Positions 42,229 through 51,099 of a stretch of DNA of 64,000 bases are shown here, piece by piece. The DNA comes from Algoriphagus sp. NG3 (GTDB taxonomy: Bacteria; Bacteroidota; Bacteroidia; Cytophagales; Cyclobacteriaceae), in the NCBI RefSeq assembly GCF_034119865.1, contig NZ_CP139421.1:868001-932000 (forward strand), given 5' to 3'. Within the stretch, counting starts at the first letter, position 1, and each line of letters begins with the position of its first letter. Under the pieces are notes generated by a model that had not been told where the DNA came from, searched no databases, and saw only the letters and a program-made list of their open reading frames with translations. The position numbers and the translations under genes were made by a program.

Positions 42229-43581
42229 ATGAGTTCAAATCGCCATGTGGTCATCATCGGCAATGGAATTGCAGGCATTACCTGCGCTCGCCAGCTTAGG
42301 AAGCTTGACGATTCGGTCAGGATTACTGTGATTTCAGGTGAATCAAAATACTTTTTCTCCAGAACTGCCCTTATGTATGTATTTATGGGGCATATGAAAT
42401 TTGAGCATACACAGCCTTATGAAAATTGGTTTTGGGAGAAAAATAGAATCGAACTTAAGGAAGGATGGGTAAAGGCTATCGACTTTTCTGCCAAAAATCT
42501 ACTTTTCCAATCAGGCGAAACTATTGCTTATGATGAGTTGGTGATTGCCACAGGTTCCAAACCTAATAAATTTGGTTGGCCAGGCGAAGATCTGCAGGGC
42601 GTACAAGGTTTGTATTCCAAACAGGATCTGGAGCTCATGGAGGAAAACACTCGAGATGTGCAGCGGGCAGTGATCGTAGGTGGTGGATTGATAGGGATTG
42701 AGATGGCTGAGATGCTGGCTTATAAAAAAATACCGGTGACTTTTTTGGTTAGGGAGTCTGGGTTTTGGAGAAATATTTTACCAAAAGAAGAATCCGAACT
42801 CGTGACAAGACATATTCGTGAGCATCATATTGATCTGAGATTAAATGAGGAACTGGATGAAATCATCTCCGACCCAAATGCCCGGGTAAAAGCTGTCCGG
42901 ACTAAATCAGGAGAAGAAATTCTATGCCAGTTTGTGGGATTAACGGCGGGAGTTACTCCAAGCATTGATTTCCTTAGAAATACAGAATTGGAAGTGAATC
43001 TCGGCGTGAAAGTGGATTTTGGTTTTCAAACCAATATTCCAAATGTGTATGCCATAGGAGATTGTGCGGAATTTCATGAAACTCCGGCAGCAGACCGTAA
43101 ACACGTGGAACAGGTTTGGTACACGGGAAGAATGCATGGGGAGACTTTAGGGTATATTTTAGCAGGCAAAAAGTTCACTTACCGACCGGGCGTTTGGTTT
43201 AATTCAGCTAAGTTTCTGGACATAGAATATCAGACCTACGGCACTGTTCCGGCAAAATGGGATGAGGACAAAATCACTTCCTTTTACTGGGAGCATAAAG
43301 GAGGAAAAGTGGCCTTTCGTATGACGATGGATCTAGCAGGAAAGATTCTCGGTGTGAATAATTTCGGTTTTCGCCTGAGACATGAGTTTTTTGATCAGGC
43401 AATCCGGGAAAAATGGGACGGAGCTAAAGTGATCTCGAAATTGGATAAGGCTAATTTCAACCCGGAGTTTTTTGCGCCATATTACATAGAAATCCAAAAG
43501 GCTTTCAAGAATCAATTCGGAGGAGATATCAACGTTTCCAAGAAGACATTTATCCAAAAATTATTCGGAGCAAGCGTATGA
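42229..43581 (+). CDS. NAD(P)/FAD-dependent oxidoreductase
   Basis: 450 residues. Two Rossmann folds: FAD site VVIIGNGIAGITCARQL (6-22) and NAD(P) site AVIVGGGLIGIEMAEML (about 143-160). The FAD site is closed by NVYAIGDCAEF near 280. The C-terminal extension of about 120 residues (KITSFYWEHKGGKVAFRMT) is unlike a glutathione reductase; no redox CxxxxC is present. It resembles pyridine-nucleotide oxidoreductases of the nitrite/ferredoxin reductase type. The stop overlaps the next gene (ATGA), which encodes a membrane ferredoxin, so a NAD(P)H to Fe-S electron route is inferred. Confidence 0.9.
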   Translation: MSSNRHVVIIGNGIAGITCARQLRKLDDSVRITVISGESKYFFSRTALMYVFMGHMKFEHTQPYENWFWEKNRIELKEGWVKAIDFSAKNLLFQSGETIAYDELVIATGSKPNKFGWPGEDLQGVQGLYSKQDLELMEENTRDVQRAVIVGGGLIGIEMAEMLAYKKIPVTFLVRESGFWRNILPKEESELVTRHIREHHIDLRLNEELDEIISDPNARVKAVRTKSGEEILCQFVGLTAGVTPSIDFLRNTELEVNLGVKVDFGFQTNIPNVYAIGDCAEFHETPAADRKHVEQVWYTGRMHGETLGYILAGKKFTYRPGVWFNSAKFLDIEYQTYGTVPAKWDEDKITSFYWEHKGGKVAFRMTMDLAGKILGVNNFGFRLRHEFFDQAIREKWDGAKVISKLDKANFNPEFFAPYYIEIQKAFKNQFGGDINVSKKTFIQKLFGASV

Positions 43582-45122
43582 AGATTATTCAGAGTGTTGG
43601 TATTGGGTTGTTTTTGATTAGCTTGACGATCTTCACAGTGATGCCTTTTTTAGGCAATTACACACTTACGGAGGAATTGGTTGTGGCGAACACCAAGGAG
43701 ATCCATCAGGAGAGAATGAGCAAAATTCTCGCTCCGATGTATGGAGAAACCTATTCATCAAACTTCTCTTTTATAGCTGCTTTCAACGATAATTTTGATG
43801 CTAGCAATGATGTACTAAAGGCAGAATCAAAATGGGAGGAGGTAATCTGGGACGATTACAGTTTTGCACTGGCAAAAAGTGCGATCAGCAGCCCTGTCCG
43901 CAATAATCCCTGGCTTTTCTTTGGTTTATCTATTGGGCTTGCTGTACTGGGAGGCTTGCTTTACAACCTGCCAAAACACAGAGACGAGCCTGCAGGGATA
44001 AAAAACAACGGGATCTACCATTCTTCTATGAAGAATCGCGGCTGGATGGGAATGGTCACAGGTGCTTACCTGATAATATTCTACATCATCTTGTATTGGT
44101 TCCCGGCTTATATCGTGAATCAAGTCTGGATGGTGGATCCGCTCAGCCTGATTCTGAGCGGTAACTCTGCCAGCCAATGGTTTCTGTATGGGACGATTTA
44201 TACCCTGGCGATTGCCGTGATGGGCGTGAGGATGTTCAGAAAATATAAGGGGAATAAATACCAGCAGCTTCGTACCGCCTCGGTGATGTTTTTCCAGACT
44301 GCTTTTGCTTTTTTGATACCGGAAATTCTAGTATTGCTCAATCAGCCTTATTATGACTTTAAAAATATCTGGCCTTTGGATTACGATTTCTTCTATGATT
44401 ATCAGGTCGAAACTTTTATCAGTGCCGGTGGAATAGGGATGTTTATGTTGATCTGGGGGATTTTGCTCATCATTATAGCTGTTCCGCTTTTTACCTATTT
44501 CTATGGAAAAAGGTGGTATTGCTCCTGGGTTTGCGGCTGTGGTGGTTTGGCTGAAACAGTCGGGGATCCATACCGGCAGCTATCTGACAAGTCTTTGAAA
44601 GCATGGAAATATGAGCGGGTGATAGTTCATAGTGTCCTTGTGCTGGCCGTAGGAATGACTGCCGTAACTATAGCCAATTATTTTTCCGGATTTTCGCTTT
44701 TGGGAAATGTCACGAACCAATTACATTCGTTTTATGGTTTCGCGATTGGCTCCGTTTTCGCTGGTGTGGTGGGCACCGGCTTTTATCCATTTATGGGCAA
44801 CCGGGTTTGGTGTAGATTTGGCTGCCCGTTGGCGGCTTATCTGGGAATAGTCCAGCGCTTCAAATCCAGATTCAGGATCACCACAAACGGAGGACAATGC
44901 ATATCCTGCGGCAACTGCTCCACCTATTGCGAAATGGGAATAGATGTGCGCTGGTATGCACAGCGGGGTCAGGAAATCGTGAGAGCCAGCTGTGTGGGAT
45001 GTGGTGTTTGCTCGGCAGTTTGTCCACGGGGGGTTTTGAAACTGGAGAATGGCCCGGAGGAAAACCGAATCAATGAGATGCCAATAATCATTGGAAATGA
45101 CTCCATCAAGATAAATGCATAA
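43578..45122 (+). CDS. membrane-bound 4Fe-4S ferredoxin-type protein (NosR/NapH-like)
   Basis: 514 residues with about six membrane helices. Two Cys pairs follow helices in the NapH/NosR style: WYCSWVCGCGG (about 310) and WCRFGCPLAAYLG (about 415). The soluble C-terminus has two 4Fe-4S signatures, CISCGNCSTYCEMGID and CVGCGVCSAVCPRG. This architecture couples a quinone or NAD(P)H dehydrogenase to periplasmic reduction. It overlaps the FAD oxidoreductase start-to-stop, and the following glycosyltransferase starts immediately after its stop, so all are cotranscribed. Confidence 0.93.
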   Translation: MKIIQSVGIGLFLISLTIFTVMPFLGNYTLTEELVVANTKEIHQERMSKILAPMYGETYSSNFSFIAAFNDNFDASNDVLKAESKWEEVIWDDYSFALAKSAISSPVRNNPWLFFGLSIGLAVLGGLLYNLPKHRDEPAGIKNNGIYHSSMKNRGWMGMVTGAYLIIFYIILYWFPAYIVNQVWMVDPLSLILSGNSASQWFLYGTIYTLAIAVMGVRMFRKYKGNKYQQLRTASVMFFQTAFAFLIPEILVLLNQPYYDFKNIWPLDYDFFYDYQVETFISAGGIGMFMLIWGILLIIIAVPLFTYFYGKRWYCSWVCGCGGLAETVGDPYRQLSDKSLKAWKYERVIVHSVLVLAVGMTAVTIANYFSGFSLLGNVTNQLHSFYGFAIGSVFAGVVGTGFYPFMGNRVWCRFGCPLAAYLGIVQRFKSRFRITTNGGQCISCGNCSTYCEMGIDVRWYAQRGQEIVRASCVGCGVCSAVCPRGVLKLENGPEENRINEMPIIIGNDSIKINA

Positions 45123-46589
45123 ATGATCTTATTATATATTTTGATTGGGATATATGCCCTGGGAATGCTGTTTATTTTCCTTTACAGCCTTGCTCAAGGG
45201 CATTTGCTTTTGAGGTTTTTGGGTGCCAAAAAGTCACTGGATAACGTGGCTCATCATGAGCCGAAGACCTGGCCAAAAGTCACCATTCAACTTCCTGTTT
45301 TCAATGAACTCTATGTGGTTGATCGACTGATAGAATCAGTTGCCAAAATGAATTATCCCGCTGATTTGCTGGAAATCCAGGTCTTGGATGATAGTACCGA
45401 TCAGACAGCGGAATTGATTCGAAAGAAAATCTCAGAATACCCGGATCTTAATTTTAAATACCTTCATCGCATTAATAGAAGTGGGTTTAAGGCTGGAGCT
45501 TTGAAAGAAGGTCTAGCTAAGGCGAGCGGGGAATTCATCGCGATTTTCGATGCCGATTTTGTCCCTGATCCTGAATTTTTGATCAAAACCATTCCATATT
45601 TCTCCTCAGAAAAAGTCGGAATGGTGCAAACGCGCTGGACACATTTGAATAAAAACTATTCTATTTTGACGCGCTTGCAGGCTTTTGCATTAGATGCACA
45701 TTTTCTGATCGAGCAGATCGGTAGAAATAGCCAGCAAGCGTTTATCAATTTCAATGGAACAGGAGGTATTTGGAGAAAGTCATGCATTATAGATGCGGGA
45801 GACTGGCAAGACGATACGCTGACGGAAGATTTGGATCTGAGTTACCGTGCGCAGCGTAAGGGATGGGAGTTTGTCTATAGACCTGAAATCGAATCTCCAG
45901 CAGAGCTTCCGCCGATCATGTCCGCCGTGAAATCCCAGCAATTCCGCTGGACCAAGGGCGGAGCCGAATGTGCAGGAAAGCATGCAAGGGCAGTATTGAG
46001 TGAAGATTTCCCGGTTTCTATCAAGATTCATGCAATGGCGCATTTGTTCAATAGCAGCATTTTCATCGCTATTCTGCTGGTGAGCCTGAGTAGTATAGGC
46101 GTTTGGTATGCAGGCATGCAGGGGATGATTTCAGCTGATATGTTCAAAGTCGCAGGGCTGTTTATGATCGGTTTTGTAATTATAGCGGGCGTGTATTTGG
46201 TGGCTTACTTATATGAGAAAAGGAGTCTTTGGCGCAGCTTTCTTCAGGCTTTTTATATGTTGCCGCTTTTTCTTTCCGTTTCCATGGGCTTGGCTCTGCA
46301 CAATGCCCAAGCGGTCTGGGAAGGGCTTTCGGGCAAAAAATCACCTTTTATCCGTACCCCAAAATTCAATCTGGAAGGAGGTTCCGGTCTTGAAAGCAAT
46401 CGGTATATCAAATTCAAAATTCCGGCAACAACCTGGATGGAAGGAGTTTTAATGCTCCTGTTTTCAGCCATGGTCGGGCTTCATATTTATTGGCAGTCCT
46501 TTGCTATGTTGCCATTTCATTTGATGCTGGCGGTAGGGTACGGCCTGGTTTTCTTTTCTTCATTCAAAGCCTACGGCTTAGGTAAATAA
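45123..46589 (+). CDS. membrane family-2 glycosyltransferase (cellulose-synthase-like)
   Basis: 488 residues. An N-terminal helix (LYILIGIYALGMLFIFLYS) precedes the GT-A domain: ITIQLPVFNELYVVDRLIES, DDSTDQTAE, the DAD motif in FIAIFDADFVPD, TEDLDLSYRA and QQFRW (the QxxRW motif of processive enzymes). Three to four more helices end the protein. Processive synthesis of a beta-linked chain from a nucleotide sugar at the inner membrane is inferred. It starts directly after the ferredoxin stop codon. Confidence 0.93.
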   Translation: MILLYILIGIYALGMLFIFLYSLAQGHLLLRFLGAKKSLDNVAHHEPKTWPKVTIQLPVFNELYVVDRLIESVAKMNYPADLLEIQVLDDSTDQTAELIRKKISEYPDLNFKYLHRINRSGFKAGALKEGLAKASGEFIAIFDADFVPDPEFLIKTIPYFSSEKVGMVQTRWTHLNKNYSILTRLQAFALDAHFLIEQIGRNSQQAFINFNGTGGIWRKSCIIDAGDWQDDTLTEDLDLSYRAQRKGWEFVYRPEIESPAELPPIMSAVKSQQFRWTKGGAECAGKHARAVLSEDFPVSIKIHAMAHLFNSSIFIAILLVSLSSIGVWYAGMQGMISADMFKVAGLFMIGFVIIAGVYLVAYLYEKRSLWRSFLQAFYMLPLFLSVSMGLALHNAQAVWEGLSGKKSPFIRTPKFNLEGGSGLESNRYIKFKIPATTWMEGVLMLLFSAMVGLHIYWQSFAMLPFHLMLAVGYGLVFFSSFKAYGLGK

Positions 46590-46593
46590 TCTG

Positions 46594-47286
46594 ATGCAAA
46601 ATCCACCAATTATCGATGTAATTATCCCTGCCTATAACGAGGAAAAATCCATTCCCAAGGTAATAAGGGATATTCCTGCACTTGTCAGAAATGTGGTGGT
46701 AGCCAACAATAACTCCACCGATAATACCGGAAAAGTAGCAGAAGCTGTCGGTGCCAAAGTGGTTTTCGAACCTCAAAAGGGTTATGGGAAAGCTTGCCTG
46801 ACTGCCATGGATTGGATCAAAAAGCAGGATGTGCAGCCGGATATTGTGGTCTTTCTGGACGGAGATTACAGTGATTATCCAGAGGAATTGACGGATTTGG
46901 TTCAGCCTATTTTGGACAATAAAGCTGACATGGTGATTGGTTCCAGGGCATTAGGTGAGCGTGAATCCGGTTCCATGACTTTTCCTCAGGTTTTTGGGAA
47001 TTGGCTGGCAACGACGATGATGAAGTATATGCAAGGGGCTAAATTCTCCGACTTGGGGCCTTTCCGTGCGATAGTTTGGTCAAGTTTGTTAGACTTAAAA
47101 ATGATCGATGAGAACTTCGGTTGGACGATAGAGATGCAGATCAAAGCCCACAAGGCCGGACTTCGCTATACGGAATTACCAGTGAATTACAGGAAGAGAA
47201 TTGGGGTGTCAAAAGTCAGCGGAACTGTGAAGGGAGTTTTTGGGGCTGGATATAAGATTATCTACACGATTTTTAAGTATTGGTGA
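46594..47286 (+). CDS. GT2 glycosyltransferase, dolichyl/polyprenyl-phosphate sugar synthase-like
   Basis: 230 residues. GT-A fold: VIIPAYNEEKSIPKVIRDI, NNNSTDNTGKV, GYGKACLTAMDWI, VFLDGDYSDYPEEL and MVIGSRALG, with no membrane helices. These signatures fit the DPM1-like group that puts a sugar, often mannose or glucose, on a polyprenyl phosphate. It begins four bases after the previous gene. The GT-C enzyme two genes on (48248) is the kind that uses such lipid-linked sugars. Confidence 0.92.
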   Translation: MQNPPIIDVIIPAYNEEKSIPKVIRDIPALVRNVVVANNNSTDNTGKVAEAVGAKVVFEPQKGYGKACLTAMDWIKKQDVQPDIVVFLDGDYSDYPEELTDLVQPILDNKADMVIGSRALGERESGSMTFPQVFGNWLATTMMKYMQGAKFSDLGPFRAIVWSSLLDLKMIDENFGWTIEMQIKAHKAGLRYTELPVNYRKRIGVSKVSGTVKGVFGAGYKIIYTIFKYW

Positions 47287-47292
47287 GATTAG

Positions 47293-47320
47293 ACATAAGT
47301 AGCAAGACATAAGTATCAAG
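47293..47320. repeat. two 14-base tandem units
   Basis: ACATAAGTAGCAAG and ACATAAGTATCAAG (13 of 14 identical), with a third degenerate unit after them. Short tandem repeats of this kind recur in Bacteroidota spacers. They lie in the 86-base gap between the GT2 gene and a lipoprotein gene. Confidence 0.55.
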
Positions 47321-47372
47321 AGATGAGACTTGATTTTTAAACCTTCAACTTGATTTTAGTAATTTTATCCCT

Positions 47373-48251
47373 ATGAAAAATCTATTCAATCTAGGTCTGA
47401 TCCTGTTCATATTCTCCTCCTGCAATTCCACGGGAAGAAAAGCCATCGACGAGGAGCAGTTTGCTTCGCATTGGTATCAGGGTAAGGCTGAGATCAATGT
47501 ATTTGACCTTAAGCAAATGCGCTATGGTGAAGAGCGGGAAGGAGAAGCAGTCATGATCTTTGTGACTGAGGATTTTTCGAAGCGGAAACAGGTCAAGCTA
47601 GATGATCCTGCCGGAACCGGAAAAGGTGCCATGAAGGTGATGAAGCTGAATATGACGCGGGACTTTGTCACAGGAGTATATCCGTATAATACTATGCTAT
47701 CTGTATTCACCCCAGTGTATGATGAGCTGAATTCACCTAAAATCACTGCCTCAGTGACGGAATGGTGCGGGCAGTCTTTTGTGCAGATGAATTCAAGAAA
47801 TAATAAATACCTGGTAAAATTATTCTCGTATTTCGAGTCTGAAGGCGATCAGGAGTTGTCCATAAGTGCTATGGCTGAAGATGAGATCTTCAATTTAATC
47901 AGGCTGAATCCTGACCTAGTTCCTACTGGACGTTTGAAATTAATTCCCAGTTTAATTTATAATCGCTTCTCACATCATCCTTTGGGGGCAGAAAGTGCCA
48001 ATATCAGCAAACGTAAGACTGGATCAAACCAGGCTGAAGTAGAAGTGACTTACGAGGAAATCGGGAGGAAACTATTGATCAGATACATGGATGCCTTTCC
48101 CTATGAAATCATGTCTTGGGAAGAAATCCAAATCAAAGAAGACGGTACGTCAGAGGTAACTTCGGGAGTCCGAACCAACGTACAAATGCTTGATTATTGG
48201 AAGACAAATACGCTTAAGGATGAGTCTATCCGGAAAAACTTAGGACTTTGA
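47373..48251 (+). CDS. lipoprotein of unknown function in the glycan cluster
   Basis: 292 residues. Lipobox FIFSSC (Cys17). The protein shows mixed alpha/beta character with conserved-looking blocks SHWYQGKAEINVFDLKQMRYGE (about 32-53) and DAFPYEIMSWEEIQI near the end, but no domain I can name. Cytophagales genomes contain such proteins near glycosyltransferases, so a role in envelope assembly is guessed from context only. The stop overlaps the TTG start of the next gene. Confidence 0.75.
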   Translation: MKNLFNLGLILFIFSSCNSTGRKAIDEEQFASHWYQGKAEINVFDLKQMRYGEEREGEAVMIFVTEDFSKRKQVKLDDPAGTGKGAMKVMKLNMTRDFVTGVYPYNTMLSVFTPVYDELNSPKITASVTEWCGQSFVQMNSRNNKYLVKLFSYFESEGDQELSISAMAEDEIFNLIRLNPDLVPTGRLKLIPSLIYNRFSHHPLGAESANISKRKTGSNQAEVEVTYEEIGRKLLIRYMDAFPYEIMSWEEIQIKEDGTSEVTSGVRTNVQMLDYWKTNTLKDESIRKNLGL

Positions 48252-49591
48252 GTAAGGAGTTCCCAAGGCTTCTAATTCCTTCGATCCTCGCCCTGATGGG
48301 AGCTGGTTTTTTCAGCATGGCTTATTTCGTCCCAAGAGAAGATTTTTGGTTGATGTTATCTTTATTTTCAGTGCTTTTTGCTGGAATGTTGGCTGTTTAT
48401 TTTTTACATAAAGGGTCGAAATGGGGATGGATCTTTATCGTGGGCTTACTTATTCGGCTTTCACTTTTAGTTGCTATACCCAAATGGTCTGACGATTATG
48501 CACGTTTTCTTTGGGATGGGGAATTGCTAAAAATGGGTGAGAATCCTTATTCTGAAACTCCTTCACAGTGGCTTAGTAAGCACCCAGAAACAGCAAATCC
48601 TTATCTGGAGAATCTGTATGAACTGATGAATTCCCCATCGTATTTCTCGGTCTACCCTCCTTTAAATCAGGGGATTTTTTATATCTCCGCTAAAGTTGGA
48701 GATCTTGGTCTTAAGCGGGGGGTATTAGTGTTAAGACTGATTTTAATCCTTGGGGAAATTGGAGTGTTTGTATTGTTACTGAAGCTTTTTGGACGTTTTC
48801 AGCTTCCGGTGCAAAGCCTTATTCTCTACTGGTTTAATCCTCTGGTAATCATGGAGATTACCGGGAATCTCCACTTCGAAGGGCTTGTATTACTCTTTTT
48901 ACTTGGGAGTTTACATGCCTTAAGCAAGAAAAGATATTCACTTGCCGGAGGAGCTTGGGGACTTTCGATAGGGATGAAATTGCTTCCTTTGATGCTGGTG
49001 CCAGCTTTCTTTTCTTTCGACAAAATCAGAAAGTCCCCGCCTTTTTGGATAGGGTCTGCATTTGCTTTAGTGCTGGGCTTTGTATGGCTTTTAATCGATG
49101 AGTCCTGGTTCCAGTTCCTTCAAAGCCTCAAGCTCTACCAAGGGAAATTTGAATTCAATGCTTCTATTTACTACCTGCTCAGGGAAGTTGGGTTTTGGAT
49201 GAAGGGGTACAATATCATAGGAGAACTCACGCCGGTTTTGAGCGGGATCACGTTTATGGGAATTCTTTATTTTTCATGGAAAAGGAAACCACAAAACCTA
49301 CTTCAGCTTATAGATCTCTGGGTGATGATTTACCTGTTTTATCTGGTTTTGCAGCCTGTCGTGCATCCTTGGTATCTTATTCCGGCTTTTGGTTTAAGTT
49401 TATTTACGGATAAAAAAGCCTTCCTAATTTGGACTTTCGCGGTAGTTTTTTCGTACCAAGCGTATGGTGATCCCAACTACCAAGAACGCCCAGTTTTCCT
49501 TTTCATCGAATACACATTCCTCCTCTTGGCAGTTTATTGGGATTATTTCAGCAAAGCCCCTAAATCAATTTTACATACCCATGAATTATAG
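48248..49591 (+). CDS. GT-C membrane glycosyltransferase (GT87/PMT-like)
   Basis: 447 residues with about eleven membrane helices. After the first two, the extracytoplasmic loop carries WSDDYARFLWDGELLKMGENPY, the Asp-Asp motif of GT-C enzymes that use polyprenyl-phosphate sugars, followed by FSVYPPLNQGIFYISA. TTG at 48248 gives the start, overlapping the previous stop (TTGA); an ATG at 48296 is possible but loses part of the first helix. Lies between two lipoprotein genes. The acceptor cannot be predicted; mannose is a guess from the neighbours. Confidence 0.85.
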   Translation: MSKEFPRLLIPSILALMGAGFFSMAYFVPREDFWLMLSLFSVLFAGMLAVYFLHKGSKWGWIFIVGLLIRLSLLVAIPKWSDDYARFLWDGELLKMGENPYSETPSQWLSKHPETANPYLENLYELMNSPSYFSVYPPLNQGIFYISAKVGDLGLKRGVLVLRLILILGEIGVFVLLLKLFGRFQLPVQSLILYWFNPLVIMEITGNLHFEGLVLLFLLGSLHALSKKRYSLAGGAWGLSIGMKLLPLMLVPAFFSFDKIRKSPPFWIGSAFALVLGFVWLLIDESWFQFLQSLKLYQGKFEFNASIYYLLREVGFWMKGYNIIGELTPVLSGITFMGILYFSWKRKPQNLLQLIDLWVMIYLFYLVLQPVVHPWYLIPAFGLSLFTDKKAFLIWTFAVVFSYQAYGDPNYQERPVFLFIEYTFLLLAVYWDYFSKAPKSILHTHEL

Positions 49592-50309
49592 ATTACCTCT
49601 GATTTTCGCTTTATCACTTCTGGGACTTTCCTGCACCCCAAGTCCTGAAAAGCAGGTTATGGAATTGATCGCAAAGTCCATTGATGCACACCAGTTTTCT
49701 AAAAATTGGGAGGATGTTGCGACTATCAAATTCAAGAAATTGACCCGGATAGTAAGTGAAAATGGAGCTCTAGAAAGTGAGTCTGAGCAGTGGGTGGAGT
49801 TTCGTCTGAAACCTTATTTTGAAGGAAAGCTCTCTTGGCAAAAGGATAGTGTCCAACATATAGCCAGCTTCAATGGAAGTAGGATGAGCTATCAAATGGG
49901 TGAAAATGTGATCCAGAATGAAGGCTTTTTGAAAGCGAAAAGAGCTGAAATTGATGCTGCTTTCTTTGTTTTGGCCCAACCTTGGAATCTGTTGGATGAA
50001 AATTATACTCTTTCCTATGAAGGGGCGAAGACTATGGAGGAAGGGGGGACTGTAGAAGCTGTTCGGGTAGCTCATGGGCCAAATTCCGATTTTTCGTGGA
50101 TTTATTTTGATCCAAATTCCGGTAGAGTTGTCGCAAACCAACTTCAGGCCAAGGATCATAAAAGCCTGATCGAAACTGTTTCCTGCGATGAGTCGAGCGG
50201 GTTAGTGTTGGCGAAAGAACAGAAGAGTTACAGAATTGATGAGGTTGGTAAAAAACTGTTTTTACGGGCGGAATATGTATATTCTGACTATCAAGTCACT
50301 TTTGAATAA
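49581..50309 (+). CDS. DUF6503-like lipoprotein
   Basis: 242 residues from the ATG at 49581. Signal MNYRLPLIFALSLLGLSC with lipobox Cys18. The mature part has a LolA/LppX-like curved beta-sheet look (WVEFRLKPYFEGKLSWQ, VQHIASFNGSRMSYQMGENV, VEAVRVAHGP, FDPNSGRVVANQLQ). The start overlaps the preceding gene by 11 bases. It resembles the next protein (50341-51093) in its opening (SPEKQVMELIAKSIDAH versus SEAEKIVDRAIKAHGGD), so they are probable paralogues. Function unknown; lipid or substrate carrier is conceivable. Confidence 0.77.
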   Translation: MNYRLPLIFALSLLGLSCTPSPEKQVMELIAKSIDAHQFSKNWEDVATIKFKKLTRIVSENGALESESEQWVEFRLKPYFEGKLSWQKDSVQHIASFNGSRMSYQMGENVIQNEGFLKAKRAEIDAAFFVLAQPWNLLDENYTLSYEGAKTMEEGGTVEAVRVAHGPNSDFSWIYFDPNSGRVVANQLQAKDHKSLIETVSCDESSGLVLAKEQKSYRIDEVGKKLFLRAEYVYSDYQVTFE

Positions 50310-50340
50310 TTAAACTTTGACTATACAGGTGATTCTACCT

Positions 50341-51093
50341 ATGAGATTTAACCCCATTCTTCTTGCGCTGATAATACTCAGCGCAGCCGCCGCATGCAAT
50401 TCACGTTCTGAAGCTGAGAAGATCGTTGATAGGGCAATAAAAGCCCATGGTGGTGATGTCTACTCAAATTCAAAAATAGAGTTTGATTTTAGGGATATTC
50501 ATTATACCATTATCAAAACGCCCAGCAAATTTGAATACGTCCGGGAGTTTTCGGACTCTACAGGTAGCGTTATCAAAGATCTGCTGAACAATAATGGTTT
50601 TGTACGGATGGTAAATGATGTGCAGGTCGACACGCTCTCGGATGAGTGGATTGGGAAATATTCGCGCTCGGTGAATTCTGTAGCCTATTTTGCATATTTA
50701 CCCTATGGACTGAATGACCCTTCGGTTTTCAAAAAGTCTCTGGGAGTGACGGAAATCAATGGTGAGAAATACAATTTGATTAAGGTGACTTTTGCTGAAG
50801 AAGGAGGTGGTGATGACTTTGATGATGAGTTTTTATACTGGATTGGCACCGAAGATTCGATCGTAGATTACATGGCCTATAGTTACCACACAGATGGCGG
50901 GGGCGTGAGGATGCGTGAAGTGAGTGGTGTGAATGAAATAGGAGGGATCCGTTTTCAAAACTACTTGAATTATAAGCCAACTGATGAATCAGTACCTGTG
51001 GAAAAAATGCAAGACCTTTATGAGGCTGGAGAATTAGAGTTACTTTCAGAGATAAACCTGGAAAATATCAAAGTGAAACCATTGGAAAAATAA
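50341..51093 (+). CDS. DUF6503-like lipoprotein, paralogue of 49581-50309
   Basis: 250 residues from the ATG at 50341, with lipobox in AAAAC. The beginning SEAEKIVDRAIKAHGGD and strands such as FEYVREFSDSTGSVIKDLL, FVRMVNDVQVDTLSD and YNLIKVTFAEEGGG match the DUF6503 pattern. A longer frame from 50317 adds eight residues ahead of the signal and is less likely. It starts 31 bases after the previous gene and ends 6 before the hydrolase gene. Confidence 0.8.
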   Translation: MRFNPILLALIILSAAAACNSRSEAEKIVDRAIKAHGGDVYSNSKIEFDFRDIHYTIIKTPSKFEYVREFSDSTGSVIKDLLNNNGFVRMVNDVQVDTLSDEWIGKYSRSVNSVAYFAYLPYGLNDPSVFKKSLGVTEINGEKYNLIKVTFAEEGGGDDFDDEFLYWIGTEDSIVDYMAYSYHTDGGGVRMREVSGVNEIGGIRFQNYLNYKPTDESVPVEKMQDLYEAGELELLSEINLENIKVKPLEK

Positions 51094-51099
51094 AACGAA

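Noticed and set aside
43578..45122. CcoG-type cytochrome oxidase assembly protein
   Set aside because: The paired Cys after membrane helices and two tail clusters fit NapH/NosR, and no cytochrome oxidase genes are nearby.
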